Shown piece by piece: positions 11,969-24,154 of a stretch of 64,000 nt of DNA (within the stretch, counting starts at the first letter, position 1; each line of letters starts with the position of its first letter). The notes beneath the pieces are model-generated. The model saw only the letters and a program-made list of their open reading frames with translations, made no database searches and was not told where the DNA came from. The DNA is from Rhizaria sp. SCN 62-66 (lineage: Eukaryota > Rhizaria, unplaced): assembly GCA_001724265.1 (NCBI GenBank), contig MEDY01000069.1, positions 82,357 through 146,356 on the forward strand, given 5' to 3'. A program made the translations under genes and the position numbers.

Positions 11969-14043
11969 ATGACCTCGCACAGCTGCTTTTGTGCTGCGTG
12001 GGGCAGCATTGACGAGCGTCACGCCACTGAGACTTCCATCGAACAGATTGCTACCGAAGAGAAGTGCCGCGAGACCTATGAACGCTGGATCAAGTCTTTC
12101 CCTGTCAACAGCAACACGTACGTTCACGCTGTTCACTCCCTATCTCATCTCCGCTTCATAATGCAATGACATCCCAGCAACCCATTTAGACGTTATTGAC
12201 ATAATTCTTATTCCAATCATGCATACACCTTCATGATCTTTTTCTGTATTTTAGCGCGACTATCTGGCGCGAGGACACGATCCACTGGATGCGTCTGGGC
12301 CTGCGCTCGCTGCCCGGCCGCATGGCTGGCCTCGAAGCCTCGCTCCCCTGGCTCTGCTACTGGATGCTCCACTCTCTCGAGCTTCTCAACGGCCTCTCCT
12401 CCATTCCCGCGCGCCAGCTTGAGGCCACGGTCGACTTCTTGATCTCGCTGCAGCACCCCACGGGCGGCTTCGGCGGCGGCCATGGCCACGCGCCGCACGT
12501 GCTGTCGACCTACGCCGCCGTGCTCTCGCTCTGCATCCTCGGCCACGAGCTCAAGTGCTTTCCCGCCGTCGTTGCGCGCATTGACCGCGCTGGGCTGCGT
12601 GCTTTCTACGAGCGCATGAAGGTGACCGATCCTAACGACGAATCGTATGGCGGCTTCCGCGTGTGCGACGGCGGCGAGATCGACACCCGCGCCGTGTTCG
12701 GTGTCGCCATCGTCGCCTCGCTGCTCGACGTGCTCCGCGACAACTGGGCAGACCCCGTGCCCTCGGCTGCGGCCGCCGCGGCGTTTGCGGCCACGCGCGC
12801 GGGCTCCGTCGCCGTGCTCCCGCAGCCCGCGACCGTGGGCATCTCGAGTACCACCGGTTCCCCCGCCGCCGCGGGTGGCTGCGCGCTGATGACGGGCACG
12901 GTTGCGTGGCTGTCTCGCTGCCAGACCTGGGAGGGCGGCATTGCTGCCGAGCCCGGCAACGAAGCCCACGGCGGCTACGCCTACTGCGGGCTGGCCGTGC
13001 TGCTCATGCTCGGCGCGCCCGACGCCGTGGACCTCGACGGGCTGCTCAAGTGGGCCACGCTGCGCCAGGTGCCCTACGAGGGCGGCTTCTCGGGCCGCAG
13101 CAACAAGCTAGTTGACAGCTGCTATTCTTTCTGGGTCGGCATCCTCTTCCCCTTGATTCACGAAGCCAAGGCGCAGATCGCCGACCGCCTCGCTAACACC
13201 GTGCTCGGCACCACCGTGATCTCCGGAGACAGCGCCAACTCCAGCTCCACCGCCTGCGCGGCCGGCGTGGGCATCGACGCCGCGGGCGAGGTGGAGCGCG
13301 TGGCGGCCCGCTACCGCGCGCTCGCCGGCACGCTGCCCGAGACCGAGAACGGCTGGCTGTTCGACCAGCGCGCGATGCAGACCTACATCTTCGGATGCTG
13401 CCAGGACCCCACGCCGGCCTTCGGGCTTCGCGACAAGCCGGGCAAGGGCGTCGACTTCTACCACACGTGCTACGGGCTCTCGGGGCTCTCTGTCGCGCAG
13501 CACTCGCTGTCCAGCCTGACCGAGGCGCAGGCCGCGGCGGCCGCGAAGGAACACAACGCGAACGCCGCGGCCGCTGTGGCTGCAAGCGCCGCTGCGGCCG
13601 CCGCGGCCGCGACTGAGAGCGCCAACTCGGACGGCGACGTGTACTACGATCCCGACAACGCGGCGTTTAACCCCGACTCCGACACGGACGCCGACGGCGC
13701 CAAGAAAGCCACCGCGGCGAACGTCGCAGACGCCCACGATGACACCGCGTCGCCGGCCACGTTCGCGGCCTTCAGCGATGGCTTCAGCGCCGGCGACGGC
13801 AGCGCGCCCGTCTCGGCCGCCGCCACGGCCTCGGCCGACGCGGCCGCGGGCGGCGCGTGCCTCAAGATCTCGGGCGCCGTGACGATCGGCGCGCCCGACA
13901 GTCTGCTGCAGCCGACGCACCGCATCTACAACGTCTGCCCCGCGGTCGTCGACACCGTGTTCGCGTACTGGGGCGAGCGGGCCGCCGCGGCGGCGGGCGC
14001 GGCGGGGGCTGCGGGCGTGGTCGTCGAGGTCGACGACGAGTGA
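11969..14043 (+). CDS. FNTB: protein farnesyltransferase subunit beta
   Basis: CDS join(11969..12117, 12255..14043), 645 residues. The intron has a GTACGT donor and TTTTAG acceptor, phase 2. With an alpha subunit this enzyme attaches farnesyl to CaaX-box proteins in the cytosol. Successive alpha-alpha barrel repeats are clear: GGFGGGHGHAPHVLSTYAAV, FRVCDGGEIDTRAVFG, WEGGIAAEPGNEAHGGYAYC and EGGFSGRSNKLVDSCYSFW. The zinc ligands are present: Asp and Cys of LVDSCYSFW (about 337 and 339) and His of DFYHTCYGLSGLS (about 452). The DKPGK motif before that His favours farnesyl- over geranylgeranyl-transferase. The C terminus SLLQPTHRIYNVCP aligns with the end of human FNTB. It is longer than the usual about 440 residues because of Ala/Asp-rich low-complexity inserts (near 12760-12890 and 13520-13860) between core helices. 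Confidence 0.95.
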
Positions 14044-14449
14044 GTGAGCGAGCCAGTCAGTAAGTCACCGCCGACCAGTGAGTCAGTGAGTGCGAGCGAG
14101 TAAAATGACTGCGAGCGGCAGCTCGAAGATGGAAGTGTGCCAACTGACTGATATGGTCAGTTCAGGCACTATTGTAGGGCCATCCAAATACATATGTGAT
14201 TATCTTAACTGTTAACAAAATGAAAGTTATTGTATTGTCTTTAAACAAGGAGCAAGTCAGAATCAATGAATGGCCTTCTTTCATATCAAGTCACCGCAAA
14301 TCAAGCGTAATATCACACGTGCATGATCGCAATCGTTTTGCTCAGACTGTGTGAAAGATTGTGTTGCAAGCAGAGCTCAGACTGTATGCACAAAAGAGCT
14401 GTGATGCAAGTGTTGCTCAGTCAGTACTCAGTCAGTATTCTGACGGCAC
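14044..14449. other. intergenic between convergent genes, GAGT/CAGT-rich
   Basis: The first about 65 bases after the FNTB stop and the last about 45 before the next gene's stop are imperfect short GAGT/CAGT repeats. The middle is AT-rich with no coding signal. Confidence 0.6.
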
Positions 14450-15261
14450 TCAGACAGGGAGCAACGCGGTGAGCGGCGGAGAACCACCGTGTTTCATACC
14501 GCCCTTGCCTCCCTTGGCTGGGTACTGGTTCGTGTAGATAGCATAGCCGATGATGGTGAGGTAGACGACGATGAACGTCGCGAGCACAAAAGCGGGCCCG
14601 TGCGGGTTGAGTCCGTCGATGGTCTTGACGTTGCCCTCCATCATGAGCGCGCGGCGGTGGTAGAACCCGTGCAGGCCCCAGAAGACGAACGAGAACGCCG
14701 CGGCCCAGGTGAGGAGGATAATGTACATACGGTACTTGTCCGAGTTCGTAAAGTAGTTGAGCATGAAGGTGCCGATGGCGGAGATGTGGAGCGCGGCGAA
14801 GAGGTACTTGAAGAAGGTGCGCTCGTTGGTCATCAGGAGCTTGACGTCGTACTATAGGGGCGAATCGAAAAGGAAAAACAAATGATGCACGTGGAAATAC
14901 ATATGTGAGTCATTGATGCTGCTAAGTATGGATCTTATATGTGAATGAAAGTTCACAGTGAAGCTGGACACGAGATACACAAGTAGAGACAACAAAGCAA
15001 AGCATGTGCTTGCAAGTAACGAGTCACATGGAAGATGGGACGAACCTTGTTTTGGCTGCTAGCAGGCGCAGCACGGAGCTCAAAGACCTCACCAGACGGA
15101 GTGATGAATTCGACAGTGTCGGCAACGCCAGCGTCCTCGTCGTCGGAGTCGTCGTGGTGCTTGTTCTTCTTCTTGTCCTTCTTGCGCTTGCGGACCTGGC
15201 CGTCATTCTGGTACGACGGTGCGTCGATGTCGAGCGCGACAAAAGGGTTCTCCAGACTCAT
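14450..15261 (-). CDS. VTC1/DUF202-like small membrane protein
   Basis: CDS complement(join(14450..14851, 15046..15261)), 205 residues. The 194-nt intron has a GTTCGT donor (variant for this window) and TATAG acceptor, phase 0. The N-terminal about 75 residues are cytosolic-looking, with a Lys-rich then Asp-rich patch (RKRKKDKKK, then HHDDSDDEDAG). After that comes KLLMTNERTFFKYLF, the NERTF signature of the DUF202/VTC1 family, and three hydrophobic segments, with a charged loop HGFYHRRALMMEG between the second and third like the YHWRAA loop of VTC1. In yeast VTC1 is the membrane subunit of the vacuolar polyphosphate polymerase complex. Here it could serve acidocalcisome polyphosphate synthesis, but no SPX or polymerase domain is present and no VTC4 lies nearby. 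A second Met five codons upstream (15276) is an alternative start. Confidence 0.75.
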
Positions 15262-15790
15262 TGTTATGATTGTCAATGCAGGTGTCTGGGCTGGTTAGCT
15301 AAGCTTGTGCAGGCACGGAGGCACGAGGAAAGAGACGGGAGTCCGCTCGGGAGATGAGTCGGAAGGCAGTGTCATGAGCAAACGCATAGATGAGCAAGAT
15401 AGAGTCTACAAGAAATATTATAAAACGATTGAATAGTCTGTTCATGCTTAAATGTGATGTTAAAATGCCAGAGAAATCTACATGGTTTGCATGCTACACA
15501 TATGACGTCAAGTGAGCATCTCCTCCAGGCACAGCCTGACCCCCACTCGGCCGCCACTTGCAGCCGTCACGGGTCGCACTCTTTAGTCAAATCCGTATCA
15601 ACGTTGATGGGATGACAAAGGAGCAATCCGAACAGTAAGAAGTTATATTAGAGAAAATGTATTATCATGTGAATAAAAAAACTGCGTGTCATCAAATGTG
15701 TTATCCTCCCGACCTATCAATCATCCATACGCTTGCTTGCGTCAACATCCCAGCATTCATCAACCATCATCCATCATCAGCAAGCTGCGT
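15262..15790. other. intergenic (promoter side of the VTC1-like gene, 3' flank of IleRS)
   Basis: AT-rich, with short spurious ORFs only. It holds the upstream region of the minus-strand VTC1-like gene and the IleRS 3' flank. No motif could be assigned. Confidence 0.5.
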
Positions 15791-18700
15791 TTACGCGGCG
15801 ACAATGGTGATCTTGACGGCGTGTCCGTCAAACGAGGCTGTCTCCTGTGCAAGCACCTTGCTCTTGTCGGGCATCTCCGCCGCGGGCGCGGGCACGATCG
15901 CGATGATGCTCTCGAACACCTCCTTGGCAAGCGAGATCACCTCGGGGATCGGGATGCCCGCCGCAGCCGCAGCGCCGTCGTCCTCGGGGTCCGCGGCGGC
16001 GGCGGCGGCGTCGGCGCCCGAGAGGACCTCGTAGAAGACGGCGATCTTGTCGCTGGGGATGAGCCCAGCGGCCTTGCGCATCATCTGCACGCGCGAGGCG
16101 ATGCCGCGTGCTGTGCCCTCGGCCTGCAGCCCGCGGTCGATGGTCGTGTCGAGCGCGGTCACGATGCCGTTCTCGGACACGACCTGGATGTCACCCGAGA
16201 CGTCGGCGGCGACGACCGAGTAGTTCATCTCGGCCATGGTGAGCACGACGTCGCACACGGCGAGCTCGCCCTTGGCCACGGCGGCCATGATCTCCTCCGC
16301 CGAGAGCGCAGCCATTGCCTCCGTGACAGCGCGAAGCTTGGGGCCGAGCTTCTTGCCAAGCGCGGCCTTGTTCGGGCCCAGCACGGGGCGCACGAACGCG
16401 GTCGGCGAGGTCTCGTAGCGCACCTCGTAGACCGACAGCAGGTCCTTGACGTAGGCCTCGAGGCTCTGGACGTCGGCGATGAACGTCGGGTCCGTCGAGT
16501 TGACAGTGTAGGTGCGCAGCGGCATCTGCAGCGAGATGACGCGCGTGTTGCGCGCCTGGCGGCCCATCTCAACGACCGTCTGCATGCGGCCCACGGCGCG
16601 GTCGACCTCGGGCGCGATCAGCGAGGTGATCGGGGCCGGGCGCATCAGGTAGTGCACCGAATCGGCCTAAACAGGTTGACATTTGCAATTGAGAAAATAA
16701 ATTACAAAACATGAACAAAAAAGAGGTATGAGACGCGAATGATCAACGCGTAATTCGCGAAAGAAAGTCATCTAAGATGAGAGAGATATCATGCAATGTT
16801 GTTTTGATTTGTGTCTTATTATGTGATTTTGTACGTACCTGGACGGAGGCGGGGAGGATGAACTTGAGGTTCTGGTAGATGACCTCGACGAGGAAGGGCG
16901 TCAGCGACGACATGAGGCGGCACAGCGTGAAGAGCACCGTCACAAGCACCGACAGCGCAGTCTTGGTGTCGGCGGGGGTGTTGCCCTGGCCCTTGAGACG
17001 GCGGCGGTTGGCCTTGACGTACCAGTTGGTGAGGACCTCGATGAAGCGGACGAGCTGGGGCACGACGGCGTAGAGGTGGTACTTGGCCATCTCGACGTCG
17101 ACCTTGCCGATCAGACCCTGTTGTTGAAAGAACACAAACAAAGAACGAAAGACAATAAAGCAAAGTGAGTACAGTCATATAGTGGTGTTTAAGAATATAA
17201 TCTACTCGATCAACAAAGGAAACACACTAACAAAAATAACATAAAATACAATAAAGGAGCGGAGAGAAAACCGTCGTTCGCATGGATGCGACCTACCTGG
17301 AGGGTGGAGAGGACCCACTTGTCCATGACGTTGTCGAGCACGAGGCCCTCGCCGGAGAGGTACATCTCATCCAGTGTGAACTTCTCGCCGCTCGCCACGA
17401 CCTCAGCCGTGCTGTTGTAGCGGATGACGTTCTCAACGGCGAAGCGGAAGGCGTTCCACCAAGGGCGGATGACCTTGTTGCTGACCTGCATGACGTTCTC
17501 CTCGGTGAAAGCCACCTCCTCGGCGCGCACGGCGGGCGAGTTGATGAGGCAAAGACGGAGCGAGTCGGAGCCGTACTTGGTGATCACCTCCATGGGGTCG
17601 GGGTAGTTCTTGAGGCGCTTGGACATCTTCTTCCCGTCGGGCGCGAGGATGATGCCGTTAACGACGACGTTCTGGAACGCAGGCTTGTCAAAGAGAGCCG
17701 TGGACAGGACCATGAGCGTGTAGAACCAGCCGCGGGTCTGGTCCAGGCCCTCGGCGATGAACTGGGCCGGGAACATGTCCTTGAACTCCTCCTTGTTCTC
17801 GAACGGGTAGTGCTGCTGCGCGTAGGGCATCGAACCCGACTCGAACCAGCAGTCGAAGACGTCGGGGATGCGCGTCATCGCCGGGAACTCGGCGCCACGC
17901 GGGTCGGGGATAGTGATGTCGTCGACGAAGTGCTTGTGAATGTCGGTGATGCCCGTGCGGCCGGAGAGCTCCTCCAGCTCGGCCACGGACCCGATGGCCT
18001 TCATCTGCGTCCCGTCGGCCGAGACCCAGATCGGGATCGGCGTGCCCCAGAAGCGTGAGCGCGACACGGCCCAGTCGCGGGCCGTCGAGAGCCATGCGTA
18101 GAAGCGGCCAGAACCGACCGACTCGGGCACCCACGACGTCTGCGCGTGCGTGGCCAGGAGCCGCTCCTTGATCTTCTCCACGGCGACGAACCATGACGGC
18201 ACGGCCTTGTAGATGAGGGGCGTGTCAGAGCGCCAGCAGAAGGGGTACGAGTGATTGTACTGGTCCTGCTTGATCACGCGGCCGTTCTTCTTGAGCAGGC
18301 GGATAATGTCCAGGTCAGCGTCCTTGACGTAGCGGCCCGGGAAGTCGAGCACCTCGGCGGTGAAGCGGCCGGAGTCGTCGACGGGGCAGAGCAGGTCAGC
18401 GCCCTTGGCAGTGATGCCGCCCTGCAGGCACACGCGGTTATCGTCCTCACCGAACGCAGGCGCGCAGTGGACAATGCCGGTACCGGAGTCGTCCGTGACG
18501 TAGCCGTCGGCGACGATGCGGAAGCCGGTGGCCTCGTTCTCGGCCTTGAAGTAGTCGAAGAGCGGCTCGTAGGTGAGCCCGACCAGCTCGGAGCCCTTCA
18601 TCTCGGCGATGATCTCGTACGCGTCCGTCTTAAGCGGCATGTCGGCCAGGTACTGCGCTTTGATTGCCGCAATCTGCGCCGCCGCCTCGGGGCCCGGGAG

Positions 18701-19597
18701 CGCGGTGTTTGCCTGCACGGCCTCGATGGCGCGCACGCGGGCGCCGGTGGCCTTCTTGTCGGGCCACACCTGCTCCATGCGCGACTTGGCGAGGATGTAG
18801 ACGGCGTTGTTGTTCTTGAGGTCGCGCACCTTGACGTAAGTGAAGTCGCCGTTGACGCAGAGCGCGAGGTTGGACGGCAGCGTCCAGGGGGTCGTGGTCC
18901 ACGCCAGCGCGGCGGCGCCGTCGGCGTCGCCCTTGATCGGGAACGACACCACCACGGTCGGGTCGAGCACCATGCGGTAGTTGAGGTTAGACTCGAAGTT
19001 GGACAAGGGGGTCATAAGCGCCGTGGAGTAGGGCATGACCTTGTATCCGCGATAGACGAGGCCCTTGTCGAAGATGGTCTTGAGGACCCACCAGACAGAC
19101 TCCATGTACTTAAGGTCCATGGTCTTGTACGAGTTGTCGAAGTCGATCCAGCGGCCCATGCGGGTCACCGTCGCCTTCCACTCGGAGGTGTAGCGCTGGA
19201 CAATGGCGCGGCACTCCTCGTTGTACTTGGCGATGCCGATGGCCATGACGTCGTCCTTGGTCTTGATGTCAAGCGCCTTGTCGATCTCGTGCTCGACGGG
19301 CAGACCGTGGCAGTCCCAGCCGAAGCGGCGCGGGACGTGGAAGCCGGACGAGTACGCGTGGCGGGTCACGACGTCCTTGATGGTCATGGCAAGGATGTGG
19401 CCGTAGTGGGGGAGACCGGTGGCGAACGGAGGACCATCGTAGAAGGTGAAGACGGGGCGACCCTCGGAGAGCTTGTTGGAGGTCTCGAAGGCCTTGATCT
19501 TGTCCCAGTACGCAAGGACCTCCTCCTCCATCGTCGACGCCTGGGTGCGCGACTCGGGGACGTTGAGTTCCGTCGGGGAAACGAGACTCGAAGACAT
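15791..19597 (-). CDS. IARS1: isoleucyl-tRNA synthetase, cytosolic type
   Basis: CDS complement(join(15791..16666, 16839..17117, 17297..19597)), 1,151 residues, close to the family (about 1,070-1,260). Both introns are phase 0; donors are GTAGGT and GTACGT. It charges tRNA-Ile in the cytosol. The class I HIGH box is HYGH (64-67) in TGLPHYGHILAM, and the KMSKS loop is KMSKRLKNYPDP (about 657). WDCHGLPVEHEID, the CP1 editing insert and FDCWFESGSMPYAQ are all present. Exon 2 encodes the anticodon-binding helices (AKYHLYAVVPQLVRFIEVL, LTNWYVKANRRRLKG). The start at MSSSLVSP is chosen because the upstream in-frame Met (19675) lies in AT-rich flanking DNA and adds a hydrophobic stretch untypical of the cytosolic enzyme. 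TAA stop. Confidence 0.96.
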
Positions 19598-20223
19598 CGC
19601 AGTCTGAAGATATTGTGTACGGGCGCAGAGAAGAGAGCAGAACAGAATCGGCGAAAGGCGTGTGTGGTGAGTCATGTTTGGAAGTTCTGAGAGGAGGTGA
19701 AAGGCCTATCATCGTGATAGTAGCACGTTAACAGAGTATTAAAGTTCGTATTATATCACTGAACGTTAAATAAAAGTGTGTCCGGTGCGATTTAGATAGC
19801 GAGCAGCGTATCCCGAGCACGCAAGACGTTGGCAGCCACCATGTCGATCGGCTAACAGAAACGCGCGTTTGTAGTGCACAACACGCTACATAAGAACACA
19901 GATTAGCAAAACCGACAGCAACAACACCTGTTTAATCAGATGTTTGAGTGCTACCCTTCACCGTGGCTCATATGCAGGCAGAAATGACTTGCGAATGAAG
20001 TGGACAAAGAGTCGTGGTCGTCGAATGCGGACCTCAACAAAACGAAACTTTTTTTTGCGAACCGCAACTTGCCAAGAACGCAATGGTTGAATATCAGAGC
20101 TTGATGGTATATTGTAAAGTGTATTTGAATGTATTTGGAATTATTAATGTGAATAAATAGTTCGTTTATATGTAACCTTGGTATGTAGATGTGCATACTG
20201 GGCCAATACATGTCATATTCTGA
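19598..20223. other. intergenic, AT-rich
   Basis: Upstream region of IleRS and 3' flank of the pseudouridine synthase gene. The 86-residue ORF on the minus strand has no GC3 bias and I do not call it. No RNA gene seen. Confidence 0.5.
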
Positions 20224-22647
20224 TCACTTGTTCTTGTCCGCCACAAGCGCTTTCATGACAAGCTCCATGTGCTTCGGCAAAGGCGCCGTCACAGCCATCA
20301 CCCCATCCCAGTCGCCGCCGCCCGCAGTCACCGCAGCGCCGGCCCGCGCAACCGCGGCCTTGACCCGCGCGCGGTCGGCCTCGGTGGCGACGCCCTCGAA
20401 GGCGGCAGTGAAGAGCGGGTGTTGGAACGCCATGCTGCGGCACGTCAAGTGCAACGTCGGTGGAGTGGCAAGCGCACGCGCTGACGCGCCTCGCGGGACA
20501 ACCGTTGCCACTGCTGTAAGCGCGGAATCGGGCAGAATGGGGCCGCGCAGCAAGCGCGCGTTGCAAGTCCTGTCATTGCTACTGAGACGCGTGCTGTCGT
20601 TGTTGTTCGGCTGCTGTTGACTCTGTGTTGTGAGTGGAGTGTAGCCCTCCGTGATCAAGTCTTCGCCCAGCAGCGGCGAAGACAGCACGGCCCCACAGTG
20701 ACGGCGTAGCTGGTGTTTGCGGCCCGTCACGGGCGACATCGCCAACAGCGACAGCACAGGCGCTGACCGAGCTGGGTCAGCGCTGTCACTACTGGCTGCG
20801 GGAACGGTCAGAGTGGTTAGCTCGGTGAAAAGGCTGAGCGCTGTCAGGTGTTCTACAGCAGCCCCGTTCGTGCCACTCTTGCCACCGCGAGAGGTGAGGG
20901 CCTTAGTCTTGCTCTTGCTCGTGCTGTTGTGTGTGCTATGGAAAGCGTGCGCTGAGCCGGTGTCGGTCGTCGCATATGTTTCAATAGTGGTAACACTGTG
21001 GAATGCCGTCGCGTGTGTGCTTCTATTCATGGTCTGAGAACCGTGCTTAAGGGGCGATTGCGCGATTGACGCCTGAACCATGCGACTCAGCACCATAACA
21101 TCATCATCAGCAGCATGATTGGCTGTCGTAGTTGCACGATTCAAAGTCACGCCAGACACCTTGTTCAACGCTGACAGAGAAGGCAGCGGTGCTGAAAGCG
21201 CCCAGTATAGCTTCTTAACTTGATACACGCCGTTATTGTCTCCATCTTCGTCATTCATATGCCTGTCATTGCGATTAGCGTTAACATTTGTGTGGTGTTT
21301 GTTAGTCGTGGATTTCGTCGTAGCGTCAACGGCAGCCTTAGTCTTGGCTGCAAACTGGTCAGTTAGCGCCTTGGCCGCGAGCCGCGTCTTCGCCACAACC
21401 AATACACCTGATGTCGCTTTGTCAAGCCGGTGGACCAAACGGGGGCGCTCAAAGCAAGAATGCGCCCACAGGGGCAGTCCGGTGGCGGGGTGAGTCTCGG
21501 GCGCAGACTGTAGCTTTGACTCAGACTGCGACTCCAATGACTGGCGTGGTTGAGAGAGCATTGCAGGTGAGTGCATGGACACAGTGTGCAACGCAGCCAA
21601 ATACGTGTCGATGTGGTTATTGCTGTTGTTATTCGAAGTATCCGCCAAGTGACCATGAGCGGGGTCCTGCTGGCTTAGAGACGCAGCAGTCCCCGCGTGC
21701 ACCGCCATCCCCGGCGGTTTATCGAGCACTAGCACGTGCTCATCCTAATACAGCACCCACGGCAGCAGACGGCGCGTGAGGCCGACAGCGCGGGCGTATG
21801 GCACCGACTCGGCCACCTCGTAGCCTAGCGCCGCCGAGTCGCCGCCACTCGGGGCGGCAGCGCCAGGGGCGAGTGCAGGAGTCAGCGGGCTCGGGTGGCT
21901 AGACGAGCCACTGCTACTGTTCTGACTGCCAGGCGTAATTGTTGCAGTGTTCAAATCCGTCTGCGAGAGCAAGTTCGCGACTGTCGTCGCAAGCGCCGGT
22001 GCCGCAGCCGCTGCTGCAGTTGTCAGTGCCAGAGAGTTCGTGCCGGTATGGGGCGAGGGACTGTTAGGAGCGGTTGGAGAGAATGTGTCCGACAAAAGCA
22101 CCTTCGCCACGAACAATGGCAGCACAACAACGTCGCCGTGAGCGAGCTTCGACGCGATCTTGACTTTGGAACCCAAGCCAGCACGTCCTGCGCTTGCGCT
22201 CTTGTTGCCGTTCTCAGGATATGCGGCAGCAGTCGTGATGAGTGAGACGTCGGCAAGTGTGAGTGCAGATTGCGGTGCCAACGGCATCATCTGTGGGTGT
22301 GACAGCGACAGTGACGTTGCGTCATGAAGCGGGATGGCGTCATGATCATTGTTGCTGCTACTAACGGAGATACTCGTTCCAGCAACCGTGAGAAGTGGAA
22401 TCGAGCTCACAGTCACTGAGCCACCTGGGGTGGCAACAGTTACTAACTCAAGTGCGCTCGTGGTATAACTAGGTACCATCCGCGATGCGTTAATGGGTGT
22501 AACAGCTGCAGGAATGAGTGTCACTTCATTGCGTTCGATTAGCTTCCAGATCGTGGGCATGTTAAGCGACGGCACTGCGGCCTTCAGGAAGGCATCGGCG
22601 CGCAGGGCGTGGTTGCGCGAAGATACGCGCAGGCCAAGTCGGTACAT
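20224..22647 (-). CDS. RluA-family RNA pseudouridine synthase, read through an in-frame TAG
   Basis: One frame runs from 22647 to the TGA at 20224-20226 (808 codons), broken only by a TAG at codon 301 (21747-21745). The N terminus has an S4-like segment (HALRADAFLKAAVPSL). The catalytic domain starts PWVLY-(TAG)-DEHVLVLDKPPGMAVHAG and continues RPRLVHRLDKATSGVLVVAKT, whose Asp (about 409) is the family's nucleophile; SPVTGRKHQLRRH follows, the conserved RKHQLR box. In the family the residue after LY is Glu. So the protein is only functional if the TAG is translated. Long Asn/Ser/Thr-rich inserts separate the core motifs. The start is uncertain: an in-frame TGA lies at 22752-22750, and the frame just below it (LRSVASHALHP) looks like a mitochondrial presequence. 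A tentative 5' exon at 22782..22754 with a 54-nt GTGAGT...CTAG intron keeps phase. A mitochondrial rRNA/tRNA modifier of RPUSD3/4 type is likely, but the target is unknown. Confidence 0.85.
21745..21747 (-). other. in-frame TAG at a conserved Glu of the pseudouridine synthase
   Basis: The codon sits between LPWVLY and DEHVLVLDKPPG. Bacterial RluC and RluD read LYEDDH and LYEDED at the same place, so Glu is expected. No donor or acceptor site fits an intron here. Confidence 0.88.
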
Positions 22648-22923
22648 CCACCGACGCGTAATAGGACCAATAACAGCCGATGTTGCGACGGTACTGAAGC
22701 TAGTTGCGTTTATTGGGTGTAGCGCATGCGATGCAACGGATCGCAGCACTCACGCGGGAAGAGCGAACAGGAAAAGATCCATATGTGAGCCAAACACCAA
22801 CCTTGCCAAATATTATTAACGTTTAATAACCAACTTTGAACTGCGTATATTGTTACAATTCTCAACTTTTATACAACGGACTCTACACTCACATACACTT
22901 CATTCCATTCAGCGCCCTCTCAG

Positions 22924-23433
22924 ATGCTCAGCACCGCCACTAAGACGCCCTTCAAGGCCCTCTCTGTCATCGCTCGCTCCATCACCGCTGCAGCTCCGAC
23001 CGCTGCTATCCGCGGTGTCTTTTCCACCGCTGCGCGCACCCCGCTCGCGTTCTCCGCCCGCGCCGCTCCCAAGGCCCTCGCCCCGCTCATGACCGTGCGC
23101 CTCGCCGTCCCTGTGGCTGCCAACGCCTTCGCGTTCGCCCCCGTGCGCGCCTTCTCCGCCGAGGCCTGCTCCACGGACCCCGCCGCCGAGCCCGCCGACG
23201 TGGTCATTCACCGCGCCCTTACGGCCGCCTTCGCACCCGCGAAGCTTGTCGTCAAGGACACCTCCGGCGGCTGCGGCGCCTTCTTCAACATCCAGATTGT
23301 GTCTGAGCAGTTCGCTGGCAAGACGCCGCTCGCGCGCCACCGCATGGTGCAGGCCGCCATCAAGGAGAACATCAAGAACATGCACGGGCTGACTATTGCG
23401 GCGTTTGCGCCTGATCAGGTCAAGAGCGAGTGA
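22924..23433 (+). CDS. BOLA3: BolA-like protein 3, mitochondrial
   Basis: A single exon of 169 residues. The first about 85 residues are rich in Ala, Arg, Ser and Thr with almost no acidic residues, as in a mitochondrial presequence. The BolA fold follows: KLVVKDTSGGCGAFFNIQIV, SEQFAGKTPLARHRMV, then KENIKNMHGLTI. The GGCG cysteine and the His of MHGL are the conserved cluster-ligand positions shared with BOLA3. BOLA3 works with GLRX5/NFU1 in delivering 4Fe-4S clusters to lipoate synthase and respiratory complexes. It shows the organism keeps a mitochondrion or related organelle with Fe-S biogenesis. It is transcribed divergently from the pseudouridine synthase, whose product may also be mitochondrial, with a gap of under 300 bases that probably serves both promoters. 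Confidence 0.92.
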   Translation: MLSTATKTPFKALSVIARSITAAAPTAAIRGVFSTAARTPLAFSARAAPKALAPLMTVRLAVPVAANAFAFAPVRAFSAEACSTDPAAEPADVVIHRALTAAFAPAKLVVKDTSGGCGAFFNIQIVSEQFAGKTPLARHRMVQAAIKENIKNMHGLTIAAFAPDQVKSE

Positions 23434-24154
23434 GCGCGCATGGCACGCTGAAAACGCACAGCAAACGATAGCTTGAGAGTGAGCGAGGTGTTGATCATCG
23501 CTTGCTGGAAGCTCGATTTGCCGAATGTGATCGAGTATTGGTGTAATTATATGTAGTTGTAATATGTAAGTCTTAATACACAGTAGTCTACGAATACTAA
23601 AAGAATAAGCTTTGTATACGAGGTGGGTGGAGGGCCCGATGAAGGCCAACAAAGACAGACGATGCGACTCTGACGCTACCGCTGCCCAGCGACAGTGTTA
23701 ACAACAGCGACAGAGCACGCGAGGAGGCTGTCTCTCCACTTGGCGGGCCTTATGTAGAGAGAATATGAGAATACTGTCGTATCTGCGCACGATTGCTCTC
23801 AGCTCACAATGTGAGCGGGGAAAGATGATGATACAGAATACTGATTAAGAAAACGAAAAAGAGCAAACTAAAACAAGCGAAACGAAACAAGAGAAACAAC
23901 GATGACAAACCTGAGTATCACATGGAAGAAAAAATAGACTACGTATGAACGACAAGACACACGCATAAGCTCACAATATACAAGCGGCACGACACCCATG
24001 ACGCCGAACGCAACCGATGTGACTGCGTTACGCTTCTGAGATGATGCGGCTGTTTGTTGTTCTGTGAGAGTCTGCATACGTGCGGGTTGTGGCGAGCTTG
24101 CAATCGGCCGGAGGAAACCGACTTTGACTGCGCGGTACGCTTGCGTCAGCCCGC
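23434..24154. other. intergenic between convergent BOLA3 and DERA
   Basis: AT-rich, with A-rich purine tracts near 23850-23900. No coding bias and no RNA signature seen. Confidence 0.5.

Noticed and set aside
18251-19690. 479-codon plus-strand frame opposite IleRS
   Set aside because: Antisense shadow of a strongly conserved gene with high GC3.
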